The notes: generated from the letters alone by a model not told the origin. Shown: positions 16,884 to 25,005, numbered from the stretch's first letter. The stretch is DNA of 64,000 nucleotides from Hippea maritima DSM 10411 (GCF_000194135.1 NC_015318.1:944501-1008500), one strand, 5' to 3'. A program made the numbers and translations.

Positions 16884-17112
16884 GATGCAGCCTCCATCCC
16901 TTTAGGAGTTTTATGGGTCTTCCTATTATATTCAAATCCAGTGATTTGAATATGCAAAAGAGGATGTGGGCTGCATCAGCCCTTGAGAGAGAGAAAGATT
17001 TAACGGGCAGAAAACCTACTTTCAGGTTTTCTGCCCCTACTATCTTTCTTATTCTCTTCACTTCCATGTTGGTGCCTCCACTCTCTTTTCTATCATTCTC
17101 ATTCTCAGACAT
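16876..17112 (-). CDS. Small ORF of the IS481-like element, unknown function
   Basis: A 78-codon ORF, MSENENDRKESGG at its start, with AGAGGT 7 bases before the ATG at 17110-17112. Its stop overlaps the transposase start by 8 bases. It begins 22 bases inside the right inverted repeat, so it belongs to the element. The product is basic with no motif that I recognise. Three hairpin-forming inverted repeats lie within it. It may be an accessory protein, or a leader whose translation controls the transposase. Coding status rests on the RBS, the overlap and the AGA/ATA-rich codon use. Confidence 0.45.
   Translation of the reverse strand: MSENENDRKESGGTNMEVKRIRKIVGAENLKVGFLPVKSFSLSRADAAHILFCIFKSLDLNIIGRPIKLLKGWRLHHG
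16928..16953. repeat. Perfect inverted repeat (11-bp stem)
   Basis: ATATTCAAATC, loop CAGT, GATTTGAATAT. It lies inside the small IS ORF, about 45 bases before the transposase start. It could form an RNA hairpin or act as a protein-binding site. Confidence 0.6.
16968..16982. repeat. Short inverted repeat (6-bp stem)
   Basis: GGGCTG, loop CAT, CAGCCC, inside the small IS ORF between the two longer hairpins. It is short enough to be chance, but it is GC-rich and has a tight loop. Confidence 0.4.
17005..17036. repeat. Perfect inverted repeat (13-bp stem)
   Basis: GGGCAGAAAACCT (17005-17017), a 6-base loop, then AGGTTTTCTGCCC (17024-17036). No T-run follows on the minus strand, so it is not a standard terminator there. 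It lies within the small IS ORF. Confidence 0.65.
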
Positions 17113-17134
17113 AGATATTACCTCTATTTGCTTT

Positions 17135-17156
17135 AGGTGGTAAGTATGTTTGGACC
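17135..17156. repeat. Right inverted repeat of the IS481-like element
   Basis: AGGTGGTAAGTATGTTTGG and the next three bases match the reverse complement of 12571-12592 at 21 of 22 positions. Confidence 0.75.
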
Positions 17157-17165
17157 TATCTGGTC

Positions 17166-17176
17166 TGTTTGGTTTA
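17166..17176. repeat. Right copy of 11-bp direct repeat flanking the IS nest
   Basis: TGTTTGGTTTA, identical to 12553-12563. See the left copy for the limits of calling it a target duplication. Confidence 0.45.
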
Positions 17177-17180
17177 TCTG

Positions 17181-17209
17181 TTGACTTTTTAAGCCTATAT
17201 AAATACACT
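17181..17209 (+). promoter_or_regulatory. Promoter of the tatA-argS-dcw run
   Basis: TTGACT (17181-17186) and TACACT (17204-17209) are 17 bases apart, about 28 bases before the tatA start codon. It sits just outside the right end of the IS nest, so the insertion has left it intact. It probably drives the long rightward gene run. Confidence 0.5.
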
Positions 17210-17236
17210 GTGGCAAAAGAGTTGGAGGTGGTTAAG

Positions 17237-17434
17237 GTGTTGCCAAGTATACAAGAGCTGGCGCCCATTCTGATATTGTTACTCATCATTTTCGGCGCGA
17301 GAAAGCTACCTGAAATAGGGTCTGGTTTGGGTAAGGGAATAAAGGAATTTAAAAAATCAATGAAAGATATAGATGAAAGTGAGGCAACAAAAAAAGAGAT
17401 AGAAGAGGAAAAAAAAGAAGAAGATAAGGAATAA
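17237..17434 (+). CDS. tatA: Twin-arginine translocase subunit TatA
   Basis: A 65-residue TatA/E protein, the pore-forming inner-membrane subunit that exports folded proteins with twin-arginine signals. It has one N-terminal membrane helix, then the hallmark [11 protein letters not shown], an amphipathic helix and an acidic/lysine-rich tail. I choose the GTG at 17237, 6 bases after GGAGGTG, because the longer open frame (from 17150) would add 29 unrelated residues and would start inside the IS inverted repeat. argS follows 8 bases later. tatBC are not in the window. Confidence 0.88.
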   Translation: MLPSIQELAPILILLLIIFGARKLPEIGSGLGKGIKEFKKSMKDIDESEATKKEIEEEKKEEDKE

Positions 17435-17442
17435 AGACAACA

Positions 17443-19074
17443 ATGAAGGAAAAAATAGCACAAATTATTAATGATTTTGTAAAAAAATACAAAGAAAATA
17501 TTAATTTTACCGTAGAGTACCCAAAAGAGGAAAAATTCGGAGATTATTCCACAAATATGGCCATGATTATGGCTTCAAAGTTAAAGAAAAATCCAAAGGC
17601 AATAGCAGAGGAGTTTGTTGAGTTTGCAAAACAGCAAAAACCCGATTTATTTGAAAAGATAGAGATAGCAGGACCAGGCTTTGTAAACTTTTACATAAAC
17701 AAAAATGCTTTCGCAGAAGAAATAAAACGCATATCAGAAAACGTCAATCTATACTTAAAGCCCAAAATAGACTCAACAAAAAAGGTTCAGGTAGAATTCG
17801 TTAGTGCAAATCCAACCGGTCCTTTGCATGTTGGTCATGGAAGAGGAGCAGCTATAGGAGATTCTATAGCAAGAATACTCTCTTTCTGCGGATATGAGGT
17901 GGAAAAAGAATACTACATAAACGATGCAGGCCTACAGATGCATCTATTAGGTTTATCTACCTTCATTCGCTACAAGCAACTATTAGGGATAGAAGAAACA
18001 CTACCTGAGGATGGTTACAAAGGTGAATATCTTATTGAGGTAGCAAAAAAACTCATCGTTGAATATGGAGAAACACTACTAAACAAGAAGGAGAGTGAGG
18101 CTGTAGAAATATGCATGCAAAAGGCAGCCAAGGACATACTTAAAGATATAATGGAAACACTTAAAGATTTCAGAGTTGAGTTTGATAAGGTTTTCAATGA
18201 AAAAAAACTTTACGATAGCAACGAGGTTGAACAAAGCTTATCTTTACTTAAGGAAAAAAACGCCATATACGAAAAAGATGGTGCCTTATGGTTCAAAAGT
18301 ACAGGTTTTGGCGATGATAAAGATAGGGTTTTAAAAAGAAGTAATGGTGTATTTACATATTTTGCAAGCGATGTTGCCTATCACCGTAATAAATTTCTAA
18401 AAAGAGGTTTCTCAGAGGTTATAGATGTCTGGGGTTCAGACCATCATGGATACGTCAAAAGGGTAAAAGCTGCTATTCAAGCAATGGGGATAGATCCAAA
18501 TAGACTAAAGGTAGTTTTGGTACAAATAGTCAATCTATTAAGAAATGGACAAAAAGTATCCATGTCAACAAGAAGGGCTGAGTTTGTAGAGCTTAAAGAT
18601 GTAGTAAAAGAGGTTGGTGTGGATGCTGCACGTTTCATGTTTGTATCAAGAAGCGTAGATTCACATCTTGATTTTGATTTAGAGCTTGCAAAAAAGCAAA
18701 GTAGTGAGAATCCTGTTTATTATGTACAATACGCTCATGCCAGAATAAACTCAATTTTAGAACAGCTAAACAGTGAAATAGACCTAAATGCAGACCCATC
18801 ATGCCTAAAGGAAAAAGAAGAAATAGAACTAATAAAATCCGTTATAAAGTTCAAAGAACTCTTAGAAAAGGCATTTTTAGAGACAGAGCCGTATTTTATA
18901 GTTAAAGGTTTATTGGAAGTAGCAGAAAAGCTTCATAGATTCTACAACAAACACAGGGTAATAATAGACAACGAGGAACTTAAAAAGGCAAGGGTCCTCC
19001 TTGTTTGGGTAGTTAAGGAGATATTGAAAATCGGCTTAAGCCTCATAGGCGTTGAGGCAAAAAATAAAATGTGA
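17443..19074 (+). CDS. argS: Arginyl-tRNA synthetase
   Basis: A 543-residue class I synthetase that charges tRNA-Arg. An N-terminal add-on domain is followed by the HIGH-type motif HVGH in ANPTGPLHVGHGRGAA and the KMSKS-equivalent KVSMSTRR. The C-terminal helical anticodon-binding (DALR) domain ends the protein. The length is typical of bacterial ArgS. It lies 8 bases after tatA and 12 before the SPOR gene. Confidence 0.97.
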   Translation: MKEKIAQIINDFVKKYKENINFTVEYPKEEKFGDYSTNMAMIMASKLKKNPKAIAEEFVEFAKQQKPDLFEKIEIAGPGFVNFYINKNAFAEEIKRISENVNLYLKPKIDSTKKVQVEFVSANPTGPLHVGHGRGAAIGDSIARILSFCGYEVEKEYYINDAGLQMHLLGLSTFIRYKQLLGIEETLPEDGYKGEYLIEVAKKLIVEYGETLLNKKESEAVEICMQKAAKDILKDIMETLKDFRVEFDKVFNEKKLYDSNEVEQSLSLLKEKNAIYEKDGALWFKSTGFGDDKDRVLKRSNGVFTYFASDVAYHRNKFLKRGFSEVIDVWGSDHHGYVKRVKAAIQAMGIDPNRLKVVLVQIVNLLRNGQKVSMSTRRAEFVELKDVVKEVGVDAARFMFVSRSVDSHLDFDLELAKKQSSENPVYYVQYAHARINSILEQLNSEIDLNADPSCLKEKEEIELIKSVIKFKELLEKAFLETEPYFIVKGLLEVAEKLHRFYNKHRVIIDNEELKKARVLLVWVVKEILKIGLSLIGVEAKNKM

Positions 19075-19086
19075 GGAGGTAGAAAA

Positions 19087-19887
19087 ATGGGCGAGCCCGA
19101 TAAGGATAAAATAAAGGAAATACTTGAAGGACACAACAAAAGATTTACGGCAACAGAATTGATTGTTGGAATTATAGTAATACTGCTAATAGGTACAGGT
19201 GTAGGTTATGCTTTATTTAAAATATTCTCTCCTCCAACACAACCAAATGAATATACCCATATAGAGGAAAATCTACAAAATGAAGTTCAAAATAACAACA
19301 CAATAGAGGAACAACCATACAAAGAAACCCAAGCTGAAACTGAAAAACAAAACCTACCTCAGCAAACGCCGCAACAAACCCAAAAATACAGCCAACAAGA
19401 GGAAATTCAAACTCCAGCAATTCAACAGACAGAAAAAGCCCAAACCCAGCAGGGACCTCAAATAGTAAATCCATATAAAGAACAACAAACTTCAAATTCA
19501 GAACAAAAACAAGCAAAAACGGAAATAACTCGCCACAAGGAAGCTCAATCAATTACCGCAAACACATCTGTGAAAAAAGCTAAAAAACACATAACTCATA
19601 AAACCATAACAGCAAGAAAAAAGCATAAAACAATACTGAAGAAATACATTTTGCAGGTTTCGTCAAATAGCAACAGGAAACTTGCGCTTCTAACAACTAT
19701 AAAGCTTAGAAAGTGTGGTCACAATGCCTTTACAAAAGAGGTCACAATCAAAGGCAAGACATATACCCGTGTTATGGTTGGACCTATAGAGGGATACCAG
19801 GCAGCTAAAGAAGAAGCTAAAAACATAAAGAAACAATTGCATTTGAAATACACGCCGATCATAAAGAGATATGATAAAGTATCCTAA
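19087..19887 (+). CDS. SPOR-domain membrane protein
   Basis: A 266-residue bitopic inner-membrane protein. It has a short cytoplasmic N-terminus and one membrane helix (about 18-40). A long Gln/Asn/Thr-rich linker (about 50-185) follows, then a C-terminal SPOR domain (about 190-262; KYILQVSSNSNRKLA to RVMVGPIEGYQAA). SPOR domains bind denuded septal peptidoglycan, so the protein probably acts at the division site, which fits the following mur/fts genes. It resembles FtsN or DedD in layout but cannot be equated with either. Confidence 0.85.
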   Translation: MGEPDKDKIKEILEGHNKRFTATELIVGIIVILLIGTGVGYALFKIFSPPTQPNEYTHIEENLQNEVQNNNTIEEQPYKETQAETEKQNLPQQTPQQTQKYSQQEEIQTPAIQQTEKAQTQQGPQIVNPYKEQQTSNSEQKQAKTEITRHKEAQSITANTSVKKAKKHITHKTITARKKHKTILKKYILQVSSNSNRKLALLTTIKLRKCGHNAFTKEVTIKGKTYTRVMVGPIEGYQAAKEEAKNIKKQLHLKYTPIIKRYDKVS

Positions 19888-20644
19888 CATAAATCCCAAT
19901 ATAATCAGTTTTAATGGGATACATCTAAGATGGTACGGGTTGGCCTATGCTTTAGGGTTTATCGCAGGATATCTTTATCTAAACAAAAAACTTAAAAAGC
20001 TAAGAATAGACGGGTTAATGGATGATGTTTTACTATATGCTGTGTTAGGTGTAATAATAGGTGGAAGGGTAGGGTATGTATTGATATATAATCTTCCTTA
20101 CTACTTAAAACACCCGATTGAGGTTTTATTCATCTGGAGAGGAGGCATGAGTTTTCATGGCGGGTTGGTTGGCACAGCAGTAGCCGGAATACTACTTGCA
20201 AAAAAGTACAATATAAGTTTCTATGATATAGCAGATGAAGCCGTTGTCATCGCTCCAATAGGATTATTTTTGGGTAGAATAGCAAATTTTATAAACGACG
20301 AACTCTGGGGTAGGCCAAGCGATTTACCATGGGCTGTTGCATTCCCTACAGGTGGCTTTATACCTCGTCATCCTTCCCAACTTTACGAGGCATTTTTTGA
20401 GGGTCTTGTTTTATTCCTCATACTTTTCTTTGCAAGAGACAAGTTAATAAACAAAAGGGGTGTATTATTTTGGCTTTTTGTCCTTCTCTATGGTTTCTTT
20501 AGATTCTTCATAGAGTTCACACGAGAACCAGACCCACAATTAGGGTTCATCTTTGGCCTTACAATGGGTCAATGGTTATGCCTAATTATGATCGCTATAT
20601 CAATAATAGAACTTCTTAAAAGGTGGAATTATGATAAGTCTTGA
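19871..20644 (+). CDS. lgt: Prolipoprotein diacylglyceryl transferase
   Basis: A 257-residue multi-pass inner-membrane enzyme that adds diacylglycerol to the lipobox Cys of prolipoproteins. Recognised by GGMSFHGG, the Lgt signature region GRIANFINDELWG and HPSQLYEA near the C-terminal half. Its start overlaps the SPOR gene by 17 bases and its end overlaps the next gene by 14. Pal and other lipoproteins in this window would be its clients. Confidence 0.95.
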   Translation: MIKYPNINPNIISFNGIHLRWYGLAYALGFIAGYLYLNKKLKKLRIDGLMDDVLLYAVLGVIIGGRVGYVLIYNLPYYLKHPIEVLFIWRGGMSFHGGLVGTAVAGILLAKKYNISFYDIADEAVVIAPIGLFLGRIANFINDELWGRPSDLPWAVAFPTGGFIPRHPSQLYEAFFEGLVLFLILFFARDKLINKRGVLFWLFVLLYGFFRFFIEFTREPDPQLGFIFGLTMGQWLCLIMIAISIIELLKRWNYDKS

Positions 20645-21203
20645 TGAAAAGAAAAAACTGATTAAGCAGAAAAGGGAAGAAGTCCCGCCGCATGTCATAG
20701 AGATGGGGCTGAACATGTTATTCACAGAGCCGATTGACGTGCTCCAAAGATTAAAAGAGTGTAAGCAGATAGAGCCAATCAAAATAGAGAATATTGACAG
20801 CTCAACTACTGATACTATTTTTATCGACATAAGTTCAATGCCATATTCATCTGAAATAGACAATATAGCATTCAACAAATCCTTAAAACCCAAACTCGCT
20901 GTTATTGTGTACGATATAATGCTTGAAGAGTATCAGGTTTACCTCCATCGTATATACCAGATAGACGCAATAATGTTTCCTGTAGAGCCATTAACACCGA
21001 AATCTTTTCAAAAAATCGTATTCATAGCAAATTCCATGGGTATATTACCCATACCTTTTATAAAAGACAAAGAAGAACTAAAAAAGATTGAAGATTGGTC
21101 AATTATTGATGTTGTCGCTCTAAAAGATGAAAAAATAAAACAGGACAAAACTGCACTTCTGTATGATTCAGAAAAGGAGATAATAAGGTGTTTAACGAAA
21201 TAA
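20631..21203 (+). CDS. TrpC-like protein without catalytic residues
   Basis: A 190-residue protein that aligns, from memory, with indole-3-glycerol-phosphate synthase (TrpC). The N-terminal LIKQKREEV resembles the TrpC start, and DIMLEEYQVYLHRIYQIDA to ANSMGILPI matches the KDFIIDPYQIYLARYYQADA to AHSLEMGVL region. Catalytic positions are changed: Lys of KDF is Tyr94, the later Glu is replaced near Ile141, and the NNRD motif is absent. It is about 60 residues short, so a complete TIM barrel is unlikely. It overlaps lgt and murC, so is probably translated with them. Function unknown; not a tryptophan enzyme. Confidence 0.65.
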   Translation: MISLDEKKKLIKQKREEVPPHVIEMGLNMLFTEPIDVLQRLKECKQIEPIKIENIDSSTTDTIFIDISSMPYSSEIDNIAFNKSLKPKLAVIVYDIMLEEYQVYLHRIYQIDAIMFPVEPLTPKSFQKIVFIANSMGILPIPFIKDKEELKKIEDWSIIDVVALKDEKIKQDKTALLYDSEKEIIRCLTK

Positions 21204-22570
21204 TAAACAACGCAAAGAAAGTACATTTTGTGGGAATTGGTGGGGTAGGTATGAGCTCACTGGCCCAATATCTCCTCTCAAAGGGATACACAATTACAGG
21301 TTCAGACGTAGAGGAAAATTCTTATGTAGAAAAACTAAAAAAACAGGGTGTTAAGGTATATCTGGGGCATTCATTGAGCAACATAGAAGAGGATGTGGAT
21401 TTGGTGGTAGTATCATCGGCTGTAAAAAACGACAACATAGAGCTAATTCAGGCAGATAAACTTAATATACCTACAATAAAACGCTATCAGCTTTTAGCAC
21501 ATTTAGTGAATAACTCAAACTCAATAGCCGTAGCTGGGTCTCATGGAAAAACCACCACAACCTCATTATCGGCATCTCTTCTTAAAAATGCCAATTTAGA
21601 TCCAACGGCAATAATTGGTGGCAAGCTAAGAAATATAAACAACAATGTAATAATAGGTAAATGTAATTATCTAATAGTAGAAGCCGATGAAAGCGATGGG
21701 GGCTTCCTTCTTTTAAACCCCAAAATAGGCCTACTTACAAACATAGACAACGATCATTTGGGATTCTACGGAAATTTCGAGAATGAGAAGGTGGCTTTCT
21801 ACGATTTTATGGACAACTCAGAGAAACTCATAATAAATATAGATGACCCAATAATAAAACAGTGGAAAAACTTATCAAAAAGACAAAACCTGCTAACCTA
21901 TAGCATTAAGTCAAAAAAAGCAGATGTTTACGCCTACGATATCCAAACAAATGCTGCATACAGTATATTTAGCATAAAAACACCTACAAAAAAGATAGAG
22001 CAGATAAAGTTAAAGATAATAGGTACGCATAACATATCAAATGCCCTAGCTGTTGTATGTCTGGCAGAAATATTAGAGATAGGTGAGGATATAATAAGAA
22101 AAACCCTTTCGGAATTTGAAGGTGTGGATAGAAGGTTTACATATGTAGGCAACTACAGAAACCTAAAGGTATACGATGATTATGCTCACCACCCAACCGA
22201 AATAAGAGAAACCTTAAAGGCAGCAAAATTAATAAGTAAAAACATCTATGCTGTTTTTCAACCACATAGATTTTCAAGAACGGCATACCTAATGGATGAG
22301 TTTGCAGGAAGTTTTAAGGATGCAAAGCGGGTGTTTGTACTTGACATATTCCCGGCGAGCGAATCTCCTATAGATGGAATAGATTCTCAAATTCTCGCAC
22401 AAAAGGTAAATGAGATATCAGCCAACGCCGTATATATCAACAACGAGGATATGTTAAAAAAACACTTAGACCAGATAGAGGAAGATGGCGTAGTTGTTGC
22501 ACTGGGAGCTGGAAGTGTAAGTAGAATCATAAGAAAAATAACCAATGATTACAAAAATATTACCACTTAG
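21188..22570 (+). CDS. murC: UDP-N-acetylmuramate-L-alanine ligase
   Basis: A 460-residue Mur ligase that adds L-Ala to UDP-MurNAc, the first peptide step of cell-wall precursor synthesis. Visible are the N-terminal VGIGGVGMSSLA Rossmann motif, the ATP loop GSHGKTTTT, EADESDGGFL, and the C-terminal YDDYAHHPTEI. Full length. It overlaps the TrpC-like gene by 16 bases and murB by 26. Confidence 0.97.
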   Translation: MFNEIINNAKKVHFVGIGGVGMSSLAQYLLSKGYTITGSDVEENSYVEKLKKQGVKVYLGHSLSNIEEDVDLVVVSSAVKNDNIELIQADKLNIPTIKRYQLLAHLVNNSNSIAVAGSHGKTTTTSLSASLLKNANLDPTAIIGGKLRNINNNVIIGKCNYLIVEADESDGGFLLLNPKIGLLTNIDNDHLGFYGNFENEKVAFYDFMDNSEKLIINIDDPIIKQWKNLSKRQNLLTYSIKSKKADVYAYDIQTNAAYSIFSIKTPTKKIEQIKLKIIGTHNISNALAVVCLAEILEIGEDIIRKTLSEFEGVDRRFTYVGNYRNLKVYDDYAHHPTEIRETLKAAKLISKNIYAVFQPHRFSRTAYLMDEFAGSFKDAKRVFVLDIFPASESPIDGIDSQILAQKVNEISANAVYINNEDMLKKHLDQIEEDGVVVALGAGSVSRIIRKITNDYKNITT

Positions 22571-23345
22571 CCTGCTGACATCAATACGATTAAAAGGGGA
22601 AATAAAGCTGAATTACATAGAAAATGAGGTAGAATGCATTAATGTAGGAAAGAACATCATAGGTAATGGCAGCAACTTACTCATAAAGCAAGCCAGAGAG
22701 GTGTACAAATTATCAAGCCGTTTTTCATATATTCATAAAGACAAAGAAATACTGATTACAGGTGCTGCAACACCTGTAGCCAAAATATTGAATTACTGTA
22801 GAAAAAATGGGCTTTCTGGTTTAGAATTCTTAACCGGAGTACCTGCAACTATAGGTGGTGCAGCTTTTATGAATGCTGGAGCATTTAATCAAGAAATTGG
22901 ACCATTAATCACTTATTTGAAAGTGTTTGATTTTAGAGAAAAAACTGTTAAAGTTATAGAAGATGTAGGTTTCCATTATAGGTGCACACAAATATACGGT
23001 ATTGTGCTTGAAGTGGCTTTTAAATTAACAAAAGATACCGTAGAAAGCATAACAAAGCGAATGCGGGATTTTATTAGAAAAAGGCTTAAAAATGCACACA
23101 TAAAAAATACTTTTGGAAGCGTTTTTAAAAATCCGAAAGAGAAACCGGCTGGGTGGCTCATAGAAAATGTTGGACTTAAGGGTTTTAAAAAAGATACCGC
23201 TATGATTTCATCTAAACATGCAAATTACATATTGGGAAGTAGAAACACAAATGTTGACGATGTGCTCTACCTTATTGATAAGGCAAAAAACGATGTTTTT
23301 AAAACATTTAATATAGAATTAGAAGAAGAGGTGGTAATTCTATGA
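22545..23345 (+). CDS. murB: UDP-N-acetylenolpyruvoylglucosamine reductase
   Basis: A 266-residue FAD enzyme that reduces enolpyruvyl-UDP-GlcNAc to UDP-MurNAc. FAD-binding motifs are GNGSNLLI and FLTGVPATIGGAAFMNAGAF, and the proton-donor Ser lies in TFGSVFKNP. The N-terminus is short, lacking part of the usual first strand region, so the enzyme is slightly smaller than average. It overlaps murC by 26 bases and ddl by 4. Confidence 0.95.
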   Translation: MITKILPLSLLTSIRLKGEIKLNYIENEVECINVGKNIIGNGSNLLIKQAREVYKLSSRFSYIHKDKEILITGAATPVAKILNYCRKNGLSGLEFLTGVPATIGGAAFMNAGAFNQEIGPLITYLKVFDFREKTVKVIEDVGFHYRCTQIYGIVLEVAFKLTKDTVESITKRMRDFIRKRLKNAHIKNTFGSVFKNPKEKPAGWLIENVGLKGFKKDTAMISSKHANYILGSRNTNVDDVLYLIDKAKNDVFKTFNIELEEEVVIL

Positions 23346-24226
23346 AGGTTGCCGTAGTTTGTGGGGGCAACTCCTCTGAAAGAGAGATATCCATAATCAC
23401 AGGTAATGCCGTATATAACGGGCTATTAAAGAATTTCGAAGCAGAATGTATAGTATGTGATAATGCAAGAGATTGCTTAGATAAAATAATAAAATCATCA
23501 CCATCTGTAGTTTTTATAGCATTGCATGGAGGATTCGGGGAAAATGGCCAGCTTCAAGCAGCTTTAGAATCTTTAGGCATAAAACACACAGGTTGTTCTT
23601 TTGCAGAGAGTAATATAGCAATGAATAAATTTGCTACCAAAGCCATTTTAAAAAAACTAAGCATACCTACAGCAGAGTTTAAACTCATAAAAAAGGTTGA
23701 AGAGATTGAAAATATAGATTTTTATCCGATTTGTATAAAACCAAACAATGAAGGCTCATCAGTAGATGTAAATTTTGCAAACAATGAAAATCAGGCTAAG
23801 TATATTAGCCAAAATCTGCTAAAAAAACACAATGAACTAATAATAGAAAAAAGACTAAGCGGCAAAGAATTAACTGTAGGGGTACTATTTGGAAAGGCTC
23901 TACCCATAATAGAAATAAGACCAAAAAGTGGATTTTACGACTATAAAAACAAATACACAAAAGGAGCCACAGACTACATAGTGCCAGCACCTCTGGAAAA
24001 CAATATAGAAAAACTCATAAAAGATATAGCAGTAAAAGCCTTTGAAGCTATAGGGTGCAAAAGTTATGCAAGGATAGACTTTATACTGGATGGAAACGTC
24101 CCATATCTACTTGAAATAAACACTATACCTGGAATGACACCTACAAGTCTCCTACCCAAAGCGGCTAAAGCAGCTGGTATATCCTTTGAGGAATTAACAA
24201 AGATGATTGTTGAGGGGGCATGTTAG
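23342..24226 (+). CDS. ddl: D-alanine-D-alanine ligase
   Basis: A 294-residue ATP-grasp ligase that makes the D-Ala-D-Ala end of the peptidoglycan stem peptide. It begins VAVVCGGNSSEREIS, has the IKPNNEGSSVDV ATP-grasp segment and the C-terminal LLEINTIPGMTPTSL, which holds the metal and D-Ala ligands. Start and stop overlap murB and ftsQ by 4 and 7 bases. Confidence 0.96.
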   Translation: MKVAVVCGGNSSEREISIITGNAVYNGLLKNFEAECIVCDNARDCLDKIIKSSPSVVFIALHGGFGENGQLQAALESLGIKHTGCSFAESNIAMNKFATKAILKKLSIPTAEFKLIKKVEEIENIDFYPICIKPNNEGSSVDVNFANNENQAKYISQNLLKKHNELIIEKRLSGKELTVGVLFGKALPIIEIRPKSGFYDYKNKYTKGATDYIVPAPLENNIEKLIKDIAVKAFEAIGCKSYARIDFILDGNVPYLLEINTIPGMTPTSLLPKAAKAAGISFEELTKMIVEGAC

Positions 24227-25005
24227 ATTATAAAGATTTAAAAAAAGACGAAAAACCGAAACAAAAAAACGTAAGTTTCAAATATATAGTAAACATAGCA
24301 AAGCTTGTGGTTAGCTTAAGTATTATTGCAGGATTCTTTATATTAGCGGCTTATGCTTACAATCAATACTCATCAAAATATGCAAAACTAAGATACGTGG
24401 TAATTGACGGAAACAGGGCACTCCCAAAAACACTAATAAGTCACATAGCAACCAAGGGAAGCTCACTAAAATTATCATCTTACAAAGAGAATATAATTTA
24501 CTACAACCTAATATCAAATCCTTGGATAGAAAATGCCAGAATATCAAAAATTTATCCAGACACACTATACATAAAGGTAAAAGAGAAGTCGCCTTCTGCA
24601 GCAGTTATCTTAAAAAAAACAGCATATATAATTGATAAAAATGGCAGTATAATAGACACATATAAACAGTATTTAAGGCTTCCGAAATTAATAAAAATAT
24701 CTACACCAAATAAAGCCTTTTTAAACAATAAAACACTTCTTAAGGCTGTTATGGTTATGTATGAAAAATTAGACAAAGTGGAAAAAATAAATTATATTGA
24801 AATAGTGTCTAATAGCTATCAGTTAGCACACTTTAAAGGTGGTCTTAATGTTGCCGTTAACAGTTTTGATTGCCCTGAAAAAGCTATAACAAGATTAAAG
24901 GAAAAATGGAATTATCTGTATTCTTTAAAGAACAAGCTGGATAGCGTAAGTATTTGTTTTGATAATAAATTTGTTTTAAGGTGGAAAAAAGGAGTCAAAA
25001 GGTGA
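24220..25005 (+). CDS. ftsQ: Cell division protein FtsQ
   Basis: A 261-residue bitopic division protein. It has a short cytoplasmic N-terminus, one membrane helix (about 27-50), a POTRA domain starting YVVIDGNRALPK and a beta-rich C-terminal region. It links early and late divisome parts in the periplasm. The sequence is divergent, as usual for FtsQ; its place between ddl and ftsA supports the call. Confidence 0.9.
   Translation: MLDYKDLKKDEKPKQKNVSFKYIVNIAKLVVSLSIIAGFFILAAYAYNQYSSKYAKLRYVVIDGNRALPKTLISHIATKGSSLKLSSYKENIIYYNLISNPWIENARISKIYPDTLYIKVKEKSPSAAVILKKTAYIIDKNGSIIDTYKQYLRLPKLIKISTPNKAFLNNKTLLKAVMVMYEKLDKVEKINYIEIVSNSYQLAHFKGGLNVAVNSFDCPEKAITRLKEKWNYLYSLKNKLDSVSICFDNKFVLRWKKGVKR

Larger units (their letters stand above)
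12564..17165 (-). mobile_element. IS481-like insertion sequence, disrupted by nested elements
   Basis: The outermost layer of the nest. It is bounded by near-perfect inverted repeats (12571-12592 and 17135-17156, 21 of 22 bases match) and by an 11-bp direct repeat outside them. On the minus strand it carries a small ORF, then the N-terminal part of an HTH/integrase-type transposase. The transposase's C-terminal part lies 3.8 kb away because an IS21-family element sits in the middle. About half of a normal-length transposase is missing, so this element is dead on its own. Exact outer ends are uncertain by several bases. Confidence 0.65.

Noticed and set aside
17150-17236. Longer tatA reading frame starting at a TTG at 17150
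   Set aside because: It would begin inside the IS inverted repeat and cross the promoter, adding residues unlike any TatA. The GTG at 17237 has a proper ribosome-binding site.
17113-17463. Long minus-strand open frame (16876-17463) as one 195-residue protein
   Set aside because: Its N-terminal half lies antisense to tatA and crosses the IS boundary. Only the part from the ATG at 17112, with its own RBS, is plausible.
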